A stretch of 24,012 nt of DNA from CBDUBH01 sp965365345 (GCA_965365345.1 CBDUBH010000053.1:1-24012); one strand, 5' to 3'; shown: positions 6,958 through 14,900, counted from the stretch's first letter. The notes: generated by a model not told the origin, from the letters alone. Program-made: numbers and translations.

Positions 6958-7263
6958 TTAATATTCCTCAAAAATTTTATTGTAATCGGATTTGAAATAT
7001 TCTCTTAAAAGCTGATCATTTTTCTTAATGAATTTTTTGTTATTTTTAGCAAATATTTCTATCAAAAGCTTCCATGTTTTTATACCAACGCCACGGAAAT
7101 ATCTTTTATTTTTCATCACTTCAATAAATTCTTTTTCAAACTCATCAATAGGAACTTGTAAGAGATCGTGCCTTAAATCACACAACATTAAAAGAACCCA
7201 ATGAATTTTAATTCCGTAATGCGGCAATCGGAAATAATCAACTAAATAAACTTCTTTTTTCAT
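6958..7263 (-). CDS. Hypothetical protein after large terminase
   Basis: A 101-residue, basic, mostly helical protein rich in Lys, Phe and Tyr, starting one base after the terminase stop (TAAAATG). It has hydrophobic helices around residues 20-35 (IHWVLLMLCDL) that are too polar on both sides to be a clear membrane span, and a KNNKKFIKKNDQLLREYF helix near the C-terminus. Its placement suggests it is translated with the terminase. I do not recognise a family. Confidence 0.6.
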   Translation of the reverse strand: MKKEVYLVDYFRLPHYGIKIHWVLLMLCDLRHDLLQVPIDEFEKEFIEVMKNKRYFRGVGIKTWKLLIEIFAKNNKKFIKKNDQLLREYFKSDYNKIFEEY

Positions 7264-7264
7264 T

Positions 7265-9229
7265 TTACCACCAATTATTTACTAATGGATTATGTCTTAC
7301 TTTATTAATTTTTCTAACTTGTTTAACAGGTTCCGGTCTTTCTTCTTCCGCTTCCTCTTTCTTTTCACTTAATATTTTATCGTAATTCTTTTTAATAGCT
7401 TCAAAATTTGGATTAAGATGTTCCATTGCGGCATAGTTATACACATAAAGATCAAGCGCTTCATTTGAATCCGATTTCTTTTTCTTTTCATACATTATAT
7501 AATCAATAAGCCCGGTGGTTTTTCTTACTGCATGTTCACTTGTCAGCTGCTTAAAATATTCCGAATTACAGAATGCTTTTGCGAAATGAGTGTATTTAGG
7601 TCCTTTTGTTTTTATTCTATTCAGGCATGAAAATATTTCATATTTTGCCGCCTGCGTTCCTATTGCTATTAAAAGAGTTCTTCCTTTATCAACGAGTGAA
7701 GCTCTACGCGGTAATAATGGAGCTCCGTATTTATTAGCACCTTTTACAGCAATAATCCCTTCATTTTGTCTGTTGCGGGTATATTCATAAACAGTTTGAG
7801 ATTCATATCCGGAATCAATAAATTTTCTTTTTATTTTAAGTTCAATCCCATCTTTACGGAACCATTTTCTTTCCCAAAATTCATCAAGTTTATTCCATAT
7901 TTCTTTCTGCTTTATATTGCCCGGAATCTTGCCTAAATAAATTATCCATCTTTCTTTACCCATTCCCCAGCCAACTACTTTTACTTCCAAACGCGCTTCT
8001 TTTTCACCGCTTCCGGCTTGAACATCCACTGCAGCAGTTAATACCAAAACATCATTGGGAATAAGCATATTTTCAACAGAAATAAAATCTTCCACCGCAT
8101 CCATTAACTCCACCGGATCGGTTTCTTTTCCTTGAACTTTCTTCCACGGAATTCCGAAAACGGTATTATGCAAAGCTTCAAGTTTATCGGGATCATCACC
8201 GGCATCAATTATTGCTTGAGCTACTTTCACCATTGAAGAAATTGAAGATGAAAGTTCATTGATCCAAAATCCCTGATGATTTATAATTTCCGGTTTTTCT
8301 GCAATCCATTCGCCTTGTCTTAACATCTCCATTCTTTCGCCTTCAGTAAGCAGCGTTCCGCAACCTTCACAGGCATAACGCACAGTTTCAGGATAATGTG
8401 CAATAACTTTTCCGAATGCGTCCTTATCTTTCTCCCAAGTCAAATTTTCCGGCTTTAAAACTTGCTTTACTCCGCAGTGAGGACATGGCACATTAAATTT
8501 CTGTTTATTGCTCATTTCATATAAAGCTGAAATTCTGGACTGTCCATCCAAAGTTGGAGTTGAAATGTTTATATTCAAAGAATCCGCGTAAGTGGTGGAT
8601 CTTTTAATTAATCTTGTAACCGGATCACCTTCACGCGTATGCCCTATTTCAATTCCGTCAATATCATCACCGATTGTAACTCTTGCGGATCTTTGTCTGG
8701 TTGATGAAGTTGATTTTCCCGAAACAATAGTTAATCTTCCGCCGGGATATTTTTTCCTTAAAATTGAATTATCTGAATTTCCGGATTTTTTCTTTGAAAC
8801 TTTATCTCTTAAAGCTTTAGTATCATTTATCATAGGATCAAGTTTCTGCTGGGCATAATCACGAGCATCATTATCTGTGGGCTGCATCAAAATAATTGAG
8901 CATGGATCAATATCAATAAAATAGCCGATTATGTTATTTAATATCTCAGTTCCGCCTATCTGCGAAGATTTCATCACTGAAATTTGGCGCGTTGCAGGCA
9001 TACAAACCGAATCCATAATCCCTTTTGAATGCGGGAGTCTCGCAGTTCTCCACCTTCCCGGTTCAGCTGATGTTTCCGGCAACATTCTGTTCCGGTCCGC
9101 CCATTCGGAAACCGTGATATCCGGCGGCGGTTTTATAGCTTTTCTTCCTTCAAGAATTATCTTGTTCAGATTGCTCTTAAAAACTTGCTCAATGTATTCA
9201 TCTTCAAAATTAAGTTTATAAGCTTCCAT
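7265..9229 (-). CDS. Terminase large subunit, lambda gpA (GpA ATPase) family
   Basis: A 654-residue packaging motor, near the usual length (lambda gpA 641). It cuts concatemeric DNA at cos and pumps it into the prohead. Domains in order: ATPase, with a gpA-type Walker A-like KSSQIGGTE (residues 87-95) and a Walker B-like VTIGDDIDG (about 184-192); a four-Cys zinc ribbon (C249/C252, C287/C290) typical of this family; then a nuclease domain with AAVDVQ (Asp402) and KFIDSGYES (Asp472), and a later helix rich in Tyr and Asp. The C-terminal tail is basic, KINKVRHNPLVNNWW. The start shares one base with the stop of the small terminase gene (TAATG). The call is firm and implies cos-type packaging. 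Confidence 0.93.
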   Translation of the reverse strand: MEAYKLNFEDEYIEQVFKSNLNKIILEGRKAIKPPPDITVSEWADRNRMLPETSAEPGRWRTARLPHSKGIMDSVCMPATRQISVMKSSQIGGTEILNNIIGYFIDIDPCSIILMQPTDNDARDYAQQKLDPMINDTKALRDKVSKKKSGNSDNSILRKKYPGGRLTIVSGKSTSSTRQRSARVTIGDDIDGIEIGHTREGDPVTRLIKRSTTYADSLNINISTPTLDGQSRISALYEMSNKQKFNVPCPHCGVKQVLKPENLTWEKDKDAFGKVIAHYPETVRYACEGCGTLLTEGERMEMLRQGEWIAEKPEIINHQGFWINELSSSISSMVKVAQAIIDAGDDPDKLEALHNTVFGIPWKKVQGKETDPVELMDAVEDFISVENMLIPNDVLVLTAAVDVQAGSGEKEARLEVKVVGWGMGKERWIIYLGKIPGNIKQKEIWNKLDEFWERKWFRKDGIELKIKRKFIDSGYESQTVYEYTRNRQNEGIIAVKGANKYGAPLLPRRASLVDKGRTLLIAIGTQAAKYEIFSCLNRIKTKGPKYTHFAKAFCNSEYFKQLTSEHAVRKTTGLIDYIMYEKKKKSDSNEALDLYVYNYAAMEHLNPNFEAIKKNYDKILSEKKEEAEEERPEPVKQVRKINKVRHNPLVNNWW

Positions 9230-9744
9230 TATTCCACTTCATCAATTTCATTTATCAGATCTTCTTTATCGTCATCAGTTTCAATCTTTAAATCTCCGAG
9301 CATATTCATAACTTCGCGGATCTCTTTTTCAATCACAGATCTTCTCGTAATTCTGTCATCAACTCCTTCAAGAGAAACATCTAATTTAGAGATTAGAGAT
9401 TTCAAGGCTTTACTAAATGTTTTTGTCTCACCGACCCAAGCCAATCTCACCGCATCATATTCAACTAATTCACCTAAAAGTTTACGGACTTTAATTTCAC
9501 GCTCCTTATTCGCGATGCGCTGGCCATCAGCTTTCAGTGCATAGAGTTTTTCATCACCGGCATTGCGGAGAATTTCGGCTTCATCTTCTAATTTTTTTAA
9601 TCTCCACTGGATGCAGTTAAAAAAATTATATTTCCCGCGCTGCTCCGGCTTCGGCATTCCTTCATTTTCCACCCATAATTGAATGGTCCGGGGAGTTTTC
9701 CCGAAGAAATTCGCTAAATATTCAACATCAACTAAATTTTCCAT
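9229..9744 (-). CDS. Terminase small subunit, Nu1-like
   Basis: A 171-residue protein starting with a winged helix-turn-helix, VDVEYLANFFGKTPRTIQLW (about residues 5-24), followed by an EGMPKPEQRGKYNFFNCIQW wing and helix, as in lambda Nu1 and related 'DNA packaging protein' families. The rest is coiled-coil and helical and ends in an acidic tail, used for assembly with the large subunit. It would recognise the cos region and recruit terminase. It is the first gene after the GC-rich gap at 9745-9856 and its stop overlaps the terminase start. The call is firm from fold pattern plus synteny. Confidence 0.85.
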   Translation of the reverse strand: MENLVDVEYLANFFGKTPRTIQLWVENEGMPKPEQRGKYNFFNCIQWRLKKLEDEAEILRNAGDEKLYALKADGQRIANKEREIKVRKLLGELVEYDAVRLAWVGETKTFSKALKSLISKLDVSLEGVDDRITRRSVIEKEIREVMNMLGDLKIETDDDKEDLINEIDEVE

Positions 9745-9856
9745 ATTACTCTACAATTTTAAACGAAACGAAATATCAACTGATTTTAATGAGAACTAAA
9801 GAGAAACTGGGCGTTGCCGTTACCCGAAGGAAAACACCTTGGGAAGGACCCGCGAA
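9745..9856. other. Candidate cos region
   Basis: A 112-base non-coding gap in an otherwise packed operon, sited directly upstream of the Nu1-like gene, as cos is in lambda. The part at 9809-9856 is conspicuously GC-rich compared with its surroundings, begins with GGGCG, and holds short dyads (GGG...CCC flanking CGTTGCCGTTA, and CCTT-GGG-AAGG at 9837-9847). These are the features expected of a cohesive-end nicking site with terminase binding sequences. The exact cut position cannot be read from sequence alone. Confidence 0.45.
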
Positions 9857-10429
9857 TCATTCTCCCTTCTTTCTGAGCAATTCATCGTAAAATATCTTGT
9901 TGAACTTGGCATTTGCGATCTTTTCACCTGTGGATTTAAATTTCCATTCAGGTTTGATCTCTGCTTTCTTGATAAGATTGTACATAAGCTTAATAATTGA
10001 TCTTTTACCTTTGCCGATGCGTTTGTAAATATGGATCTTGCCGTCATCTTTATCAGTCACCACAAAAGAATTCTTCAGGTTGCGCGGCTTGTTAGATGAA
10101 TAGATCAAATCTTTTTTACTTCTTCTTACATTCTCAGTCGGAACGGCGCGCGTTTTATTCTGCGGAGTTCTTTCTTCACCTTCTTCATGTCCGGTCATCC
10201 ACGGCGCATCATTCCATATTTTAGCTTTTAATTTATCTTTTGTTGCGGGTGTTACTCTGATAGAATACTTCCCGCGATCAAGCCAAGCTTTACGGATTGA
10301 GAATCTGCGCTTAGTCCCGATGATCAATCCTTGCTGCACTTCCTTTGCTGTTTTGGTAAGAGAAATTGCGGTGATGATTGTTATCTTATTTCTCATTTTA
10401 GCCATTACCGCTTTTAGATTCTTAGCCAT
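9857..10429 (-). CDS. Putative tail / neck protein, gpZ-like
   Basis: A 190-residue basic protein. The elements TKRRFSIRKAWLDRGKYSIR, then APWMTGHEEGEERTP and a TRAVPTENVRRS strand match a pattern I know from phage minor tail / neck (gpZ-like or tail-completion) proteins, in which 'f.vR..W...gIrv.pA', 'p.w...qE.G..r.P' and 'aiPt' follow each other. The C-terminal third is very Lys-rich. In lambda, Z is in the tail gene cluster; here the gene is upstream of the candidate cos and terminase genes, cut off from the other tail genes. The family call is from pattern memory only; an unrelated nucleic-acid binding protein is possible. Confidence 0.5.
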   Translation of the reverse strand: MAKNLKAVMAKMRNKITIITAISLTKTAKEVQQGLIIGTKRRFSIRKAWLDRGKYSIRVTPATKDKLKAKIWNDAPWMTGHEEGEERTPQNKTRAVPTENVRRSKKDLIYSSNKPRNLKNSFVVTDKDDGKIHIYKRIGKGKRSIIKLMYNLIKKAEIKPEWKFKSTGEKIANAKFNKIFYDELLRKKGE

Positions 10430-10438
10430 AATTTCACC

Positions 10439-10753
10439 TCACGCATTAAAAATTATATTGCTTGCAACTTCGCCTTTATCGAGTTCATCGAATAATTGCG
10501 ATTTTGCAGTGTGTTTAATTAATTGATTTGAGTGGCAGAAATCCTGCAGGTTTTTCCACGCTTGAACTCTTTCAGGAGTTGTAACATGATCCAAAAAGTA
10601 TTCAGCTATGTAATATCCAACTGCAAAAGCCAATGTGATCGTAGCATTGTATTTCAGTTCATCAATTCTTTTTTCTAACCGGTCTAACCTTTCACGCATT
10701 TCAGTGATCTGCTTTTCAGTTACCGGGTTTTCTTCCACATAAACATCAATCAC
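10439..10753 (-). CDS. Coiled-coil protein with a membrane-like segment; 5' end apparently frameshifted
   Basis: A 104-residue protein: heptads ITEMRERLDRLEKRIDELKY (about 16-35), then a hydrophobic stretch ATITLAFAVGYYIAEYFL (37-54), then a soluble C-terminus. The only start codon in frame is a GTG at 10753 without a ribosome site. The frame stays open upstream for about 15 sensible codons (SENYAGIESKEYAAYVNK), while a perfectly placed AGGAG and ATG (10831-10835, 10821) lie in the neighbouring frame. The original gene probably started at 10821; a one-base loss near 10807 would explain this. A holin-like or late regulator role cannot be excluded, but only one membrane segment is present. The function is unknown. 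Confidence 0.55.
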   Translation of the reverse strand: MIDVYVEENPVTEKQITEMRERLDRLEKRIDELKYNATITLAFAVGYYIAEYFLDHVTTPERVQAWKNLQDFCHSNQLIKHTAKSQLFDELDKGEVASNIIFNA

Positions 10754-10758
10754 TTTAT

Positions 10759-10821
10759 TTACATAAGCAGCATATTCTTTGGATTCAATTCCTGCATAGT
10801 TTTCCGATCAGAGTTGCTCAT
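10759..10821 (-). other. Orphan start: strong ribosome site and 20-codon frame before the broken gene
   Basis: ATG at 10821 is preceded by AGGAG with a nine-base spacer and opens a frame of 20 codons ending at 10759. The first five codons (MSNSD) can be joined to the downstream protein by one added base. I read this as the lost start of the gene at 10439-10753 rather than a real peptide. Confidence 0.5.
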
Positions 10822-10838
10822 ATTGAAATTCTCCTTTT

Positions 10839-11114
10839 GTAGGTATGTAGGTACCTGAATATTTTTACCTACCTACATTTCAAAATTATTTTTTCTGCAT
10901 TTTTAATTGATATTATTACTTTTTATTTAATTTGTAGGTATGTAGGTATGTAGTTAGGTGGTTTTAAAAGATTTTTATTTTGATTAAAAAATAATTAATG
11001 GCTTTATTCAGGTGACTACATACCTACAATTCCCGCAACTCTTTTTGTTAAAAGCACTTGCGGTGTAGTCACTTGAATTTTTTACCTACCTACACACCTA
11101 CCTACATACCTACA
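10839..11114. repeat. TGTAGGTA octamer array around a large dyad; candidate replication origin
   Basis: A non-coding stretch that carries the octamer TGTAGGTA or its complement TACCTACA many times: as tandem pairs at 10839-10854 and 10933-10948, as TACCTACCTACA at 10866-10877, singly at 11021-11028, and in an uninterrupted block at 11083-11114. In the middle, AGGTGACTACA (11010-11020) pairs with TGTAGTCACTT (11064-11074) and CCGCAA (11033-11038) with TTGCGG (11058-11063). The array begins right after the helicase stop. Iteron-like repeats, dyads and AT-rich DNA beside replication genes suggest a phage origin; an operator array is the alternative. It is not a CRISPR: there are no equal-length spacers. 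Confidence 0.6.
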
Positions 11115-11122
11115 TTTTTATA

Positions 11123-12532
11123 TCAAATCGGGAGTTCTTCAAGGATTTCCATATCCACTCCCGGGATTTCATTAAGATCATAAGTTTTCGGTTCAATCAC
11201 TTTTTTAACAGCCCAAAGCTTTAATACAGTATTATTCATTCTTCTAGGTACTTTTTTAAAGCCATTCTTACTTAAAGAGCTGCCTAAGTTCTTCACAACC
11301 GTGTTATTGATATTTATGTTTTCAACTTTACTTTTCAGATAATCGGCAACATCTGAAGCTGACATATACTCTACTTGTTTATTTGTGAAATCAAATTCAT
11401 TCGGCGCAGTAAAATATTTCAGCAAATATTCTTCCTCAAATCCTTTCAGTGAGAAATCCTGATTGTGAAGTTCAATTTGCTTAATGTCAGTCTGATCAAA
11501 CCAGTACTGGAACTTTTCTTTGTACATTGCTATCGCCTGAGCATAGATCAAATCCACGTTAAATTCTTCATCCAGATCGATGTGGTCAACTTCAATTGCG
11601 AAAAATCTTCTCGTGCCGGTCTCATCTCTCAAAAATTCTTTGTTGTTTACGGATCCGCAGAATGAAGCCCTTCTTTTCAAATGAATATCAGCTTTGGCAT
11701 AAGGCAATCTTACAACAATTTGATCTTGAGTGATTCTGGATTTTATAGATTCAATGTCATTTTTATTAAGCGCTGCCATTTCATCAAGATTTATTATCAT
11801 TTTATAAGCAAGAAATTTTTCGTGATCTTTCGAATGAACTAAAAAAGTTGATCCGTAGTAATATTTAAGCTGCATGTGAGCCGGAACAATATTCTTTAAA
11901 AATGTAGTTTTATATTTACCTTGGCCTCCGACTAATACAAGGCAAGTCTGATTTATATAATATGAATGCGGCTGATCTTCCAAAAGCGATACAACCAAAG
12001 CCACAAACCATTTTTTAAAGCCTTTCTCAAAATATTCGCGCTTGGTTTCGTCCACGAGGCGGACTTGCTGTAAAAACTCTGAAATATGATCACGTCCATC
12101 CCATTTAGGAAGCGAAAATAAATAATCTTTAAAAGGATTGAATCTTTTTGCCACTTTACTGGAATAAATAATGGTCTTAAAATCATTTTCCGCTAATCTG
12201 GTTCCTAAATTAAGCTTCAGATCGAGCAGCATATCCCGGTAATCCATATCATCAAAATATTTGTATTCTTTATCGCTTTTCAATTTGAAATCAAGATCCG
12301 TATTTATAACATTGAATATCATGTCATATTTTTCTTCTAAATAGCTTATTGCTTTTATAAGCTTGTATTTTTGATCATTTGCCGGCTCTAAATCAAATCC
12401 AAATTCTTCTTTGATGTGGCTGATCAGCTCGTGCATCTTCTCATATTTTTCGGATTTGAATTTCTTCTTATCCGCCTTGACCTCTTTCTCCGGAGCTTTT
12501 TTAAACTCTTCTTGAACTTGTTCATTTGCCAT
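11123..12532 (-). CDS. VirE-family replicative helicase / ATPase
   Basis: A 469-residue protein of the virulence-associated E (VirE, PF05272-type) ATPase group, which acts as a replicative helicase in many phages and mobile islands. The N-terminal 130 residues are charged and helical; then comes the typical entry segment FNPFKDYLFSLPKWDGRDHI. Walker A is VGGQGKYKTT (about residues 201-210), Walker B IINLDE (about 246-251), and the sensor region reads CGSVNNKEFLRDETGTRRFF, a hallmark of VirE. Its start overlaps the primase gene stop by 11 bases, so both are coupled and probably act together at the fork. The family call is firm; the origin-binding role is inference. Confidence 0.88.
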   Translation of the reverse strand: MANEQVQEEFKKAPEKEVKADKKKFKSEKYEKMHELISHIKEEFGFDLEPANDQKYKLIKAISYLEEKYDMIFNVINTDLDFKLKSDKEYKYFDDMDYRDMLLDLKLNLGTRLAENDFKTIIYSSKVAKRFNPFKDYLFSLPKWDGRDHISEFLQQVRLVDETKREYFEKGFKKWFVALVVSLLEDQPHSYYINQTCLVLVGGQGKYKTTFLKNIVPAHMQLKYYYGSTFLVHSKDHEKFLAYKMIINLDEMAALNKNDIESIKSRITQDQIVVRLPYAKADIHLKRRASFCGSVNNKEFLRDETGTRRFFAIEVDHIDLDEEFNVDLIYAQAIAMYKEKFQYWFDQTDIKQIELHNQDFSLKGFEEEYLLKYFTAPNEFDFTNKQVEYMSASDVADYLKSKVENININNTVVKNLGSSLSKNGFKKVPRRMNNTVLKLWAVKKVIEPKTYDLNEIPGVDMEILEELPI

Positions 12533-13685
12533 TGTGAACCACCAGAAAATCGTTAATATCCTTTTGCCCTAATTCTTTTATCGAGAAATCTTTTTTGTAA
12601 TGCTCAAACACTTTGGTAAGCTTTTCAATTAATCCCTTGCCGGCTTCATCATTATCTCCGCAGACAGTGATATTGAAATCCAAAAGCCTTTTGAATTTAT
12701 CAACTGAAGGCATGTTCCCGGCACCCGGAATGCAAAGAGTGTTGAATCCGATTGTTTCAAGCGCGATTGCGTCAAATTCACCTTCAACCAAATACAATTT
12801 TTCTCCCGGAAGCATTGTTTTCAATACATCAGTATTGAAAAATCTTTTTGTTCCGTTTAATCCCAGCAGATCATTTCCCAACCCGATGTATTTATTGCGA
12901 TCGGTTTTATAATTATTCTGCTGATCAAAATATCTTCCGCGTAAATAAACGATCTGTCCATTATGCAGATAAGAAATTATTATTCTATGCTGGAAGAAGA
13001 TCAGATTCCCTTTTTGATTGTACAATCCGCTTTTCTGCAGCTGCTCTAAAGTGAACATCTTTTTCATGTGATTATTAGCAGAGTAGTAATCACGGATAAA
13101 AAAGACCTTGAATTTTATAAGTGAAGAAAGCGGAAGCATTCTTGAAACTGTTAAATAATCAAAAGCCTCTTTGGATAGATCTTGCCTTAAACAGTAATTG
13201 TAAAGCTCAGTGTAAACATTGGTGTTTTTTATCAATCTGTATTTTTTAACCGAGTGCAGAGCTTCCTTTTCGCCGGCAATTCCCAATCGTTCAAAATAGA
13301 TTTCCTTTTCATCTTCAGTCATATCTTTGGTAATATCTTCAGAATAACTTTTTTGAATATTTCCGGAGGAACTTTCCGGTTCGGCTTTTTTGGAAAACTG
13401 AATATTATCGTTTGTGATGCCGGCAATTTCTGCCAGTTCTTTTATGGCTTGGGATTTCTCAATTCTGCATGCATCTTGATAGAACTGGATGAGATCCCCG
13501 CCCTTATCAGTCGCATAGCACTTGAACATATTTGTATCCGGATACAAGCAAAGCGAAGGTGTTTTATCTGCTTTATAGATCGATGAAATAAAGAAATGCT
13601 TTCCATTTTTCACGGCTCTGTAGCCCAATCTGGAAGTAATATCCATAATCTTTAAGCGATATTTTATTTCATCAATTACTGACAT
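12522..13685 (-). CDS. DnaG-like primase with TOPRIM domain and degenerate zinc finger
   Basis: A 387-residue protein. Residues 1-70 follow the DnaG CHC2 zinc-finger plan (FISSIYKADKTPS; FKCYATDKGGDLIQF), but three of four zinc ligands are missing: the CPFH position is S35-I-Y-K38 and the second CxxC is C56-Y-A-T59. A TOPRIM domain follows at about 295-380, with catalytic LYLVEGEFDAIAL (Glu301) and TVCGDNDEAG (Asp344/Asp346) intact. It would make primers for the neighbouring VirE helicase. The missing ligands suggest a metal-free fold or a shift in how it meets its template. The coupling by overlap with the helicase gene supports a two-part replication unit. Confidence 0.85.
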   Translation of the reverse strand: MSVIDEIKYRLKIMDITSRLGYRAVKNGKHFFISSIYKADKTPSLCLYPDTNMFKCYATDKGGDLIQFYQDACRIEKSQAIKELAEIAGITNDNIQFSKKAEPESSSGNIQKSYSEDITKDMTEDEKEIYFERLGIAGEKEALHSVKKYRLIKNTNVYTELYNYCLRQDLSKEAFDYLTVSRMLPLSSLIKFKVFFIRDYYSANNHMKKMFTLEQLQKSGLYNQKGNLIFFQHRIIISYLHNGQIVYLRGRYFDQQNNYKTDRNKYIGLGNDLLGLNGTKRFFNTDVLKTMLPGEKLYLVEGEFDAIALETIGFNTLCIPGAGNMPSVDKFKRLLDFNITVCGDNDEAGKGLIEKLTKVFEHYKKDFSIKELGQKDINDFLVVHNGK

Positions 13686-13687
13686 TT

Positions 13688-14098
13688 TTATTTCTTTATT
13701 GATTTAGCTATTTGTAATTCAGTTTTGAACACGTCTAAAAGCACTTTCGTGGTCTGATTGATCGCTTGCGCTTGTTTAATGTAATTGGGATCCTCTGCAA
13801 GTTTATCAAGCGCATCCAATAAAACTGATTTTATGCCGAAAGTTGTGCTTTTGTAAGTTTTAAGTATCTTTTCGGTTCCTTCTTCCTCATGATTTACAAC
13901 TGCGGTTGATGAATCGGACATATCAATAAAATTTTCAAAGAATTCCGCTTTTTCAGAGATCGGAACAACTATTTGTTTCTGATCTGTGATTATGAGCATT
14001 GTTTTATCAACAATCTTTACTTCTTTTACCAAGTGTTCTTCATTCATATACAAGTATTTCTTTCCGGTCATTTCATGAAGCCTGTTTTCTAATGACAT
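13688..14098 (-). CDS. Hypothetical early phage protein
   Basis: A 136-residue protein. The first half is beta-rich (strands around KYLYMNEEH, VKEVKIVDKTMLIITD, QIVVPI); the second half is a pair of amphipathic helices with a DALDKLAEDPNYIKQAQAIN motif and an INQTTKVLLDVFKTELQIAK end, a pattern I associate with unassigned proteins in Bacteroidetes phage replication operons. Starts with a strong GAGGAG eight bases before ATG and overlaps the HNH gene by 26 bases. It lies just upstream of the primase, so an accessory replication role is possible, but no motif proves it. Confidence 0.65.
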   Translation of the reverse strand: MSLENRLHEMTGKKYLYMNEEHLVKEVKIVDKTMLIITDQKQIVVPISEKAEFFENFIDMSDSSTAVVNHEEEGTEKILKTYKSTTFGIKSVLLDALDKLAEDPNYIKQAQAINQTTKVLLDVFKTELQIAKSIKK

Positions 14099-14900
14099 CT
14101 TTTATTCTCCTCGATAACATGATTTTTGTTTTGTACATCGCTATTATTTCTTTTTCTTTGCAAAGTCTGTTTCTTAAAGTTTTGTCGCCATTCGCCAAAA
14201 GCGCCGCATACCATTTATCATCTTTTACAAAATTTCTTTCACCGCGTTTTTGCAGTGTAATGCATTCAAGATTTTCAATGTTGCAGTTAAGCTGATCTTT
14301 GTCTTTATGCACTAGCATAAATCCTTCGGGTATTTCTCCGTAAGTGTTTATCCAATTGTAATGAGCCAGTTTCACATAAGTTGATGAAACAAGATGATCC
14401 GCAAATCTTTTTATCTGATGCTTTGCAAGTTTTATCACCAAAACATTATAGCCGTTTTGTTGCCAAACTTTCACTGTTCCCGGTTTGGTCTCAATGTTGA
14501 TCCAGCGCTTCCAGTGATTTTTTGAGAAGCATCCGAGTCTCGTATTTCTTTCGTTTATTGCTTTCAACTCTTGCGGAGTTCTTTTTAATCCCAAATATCT
14601 GCGCTTCTTTTCAATGTGCTTTTTGGTCCAGCCTTTATGCTTAGGGAAAATTTTTCTGAAGAAATCAGTTATTTCAACATCTCCCCAGATTCTGTAAAGT
14701 CCTTTCAAGATTTCAATTTGTTCATCAGTCCAGTATTCCAAATCCATTCTTTTTAATCCCAATTCATAAAGCTTGGTGCGTGTGGTTGTAAGCCTTAATC
14801 CGAGTGATTCTGCCAATTCTTTATTGGTCATTGTTTCCCAATTATTTTTTAGGAAACTGATCATTTCATCGGTCCATATTGTTTTATTGTGCGGATTCAT
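14073..14900 (-). CDS. HNH endonuclease with two N-terminal HTH/Myb-like repeats
   Basis: A 275-residue protein. The N-terminus carries two tryptophan-led HTH modules, WTDEMISFLKNNWETMTNKE (from residue 9) and WTDEQIEILKGLYRIWGDVE (from residue 57), both followed by a GLKR element. The centre holds an HNH_3-type nuclease: VKLAHYNWINTYGEIPEGFM, VHKDKDQLNCNIENLE with His180, His198, Asp200 and Asn210 as likely metal/catalytic residues. Such proteins are phage-borne site-specific (often homing) endonucleases; other HNH proteins assist cos cleavage next to terminase, but this one sits in the replication operon instead. It overlaps genes on both sides. Confidence 0.8.
   Translation of the reverse strand: MNPHNKTIWTDEMISFLKNNWETMTNKELAESLGLRLTTTRTKLYELGLKRMDLEYWTDEQIEILKGLYRIWGDVEITDFFRKIFPKHKGWTKKHIEKKRRYLGLKRTPQELKAINERNTRLGCFSKNHWKRWINIETKPGTVKVWQQNGYNVLVIKLAKHQIKRFADHLVSSTYVKLAHYNWINTYGEIPEGFMLVHKDKDQLNCNIENLECITLQKRGERNFVKDDKWYAALLANGDKTLRNRLCKEKEIIAMYKTKIMLSRRIKDVIRKQAS

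Noticed and set aside
8592..8858. Plus-strand frames inside the large terminase gene
   Set aside because: Antisense shadows of a firmly identified gene without own start signals.
9820..10047. Minus-strand frame across the candidate cos gap
   Set aside because: It overlaps the gpZ-like gene in another frame, with a low-quality Ser/Arg-rich product and no ribosome site.
10839..11114. Possible CRISPR array from the many TACCTACA repeats
   Set aside because: Repeats are only 8-12 bases, occur in both orientations and lack constant-length unique spacers; no cas genes are nearby.
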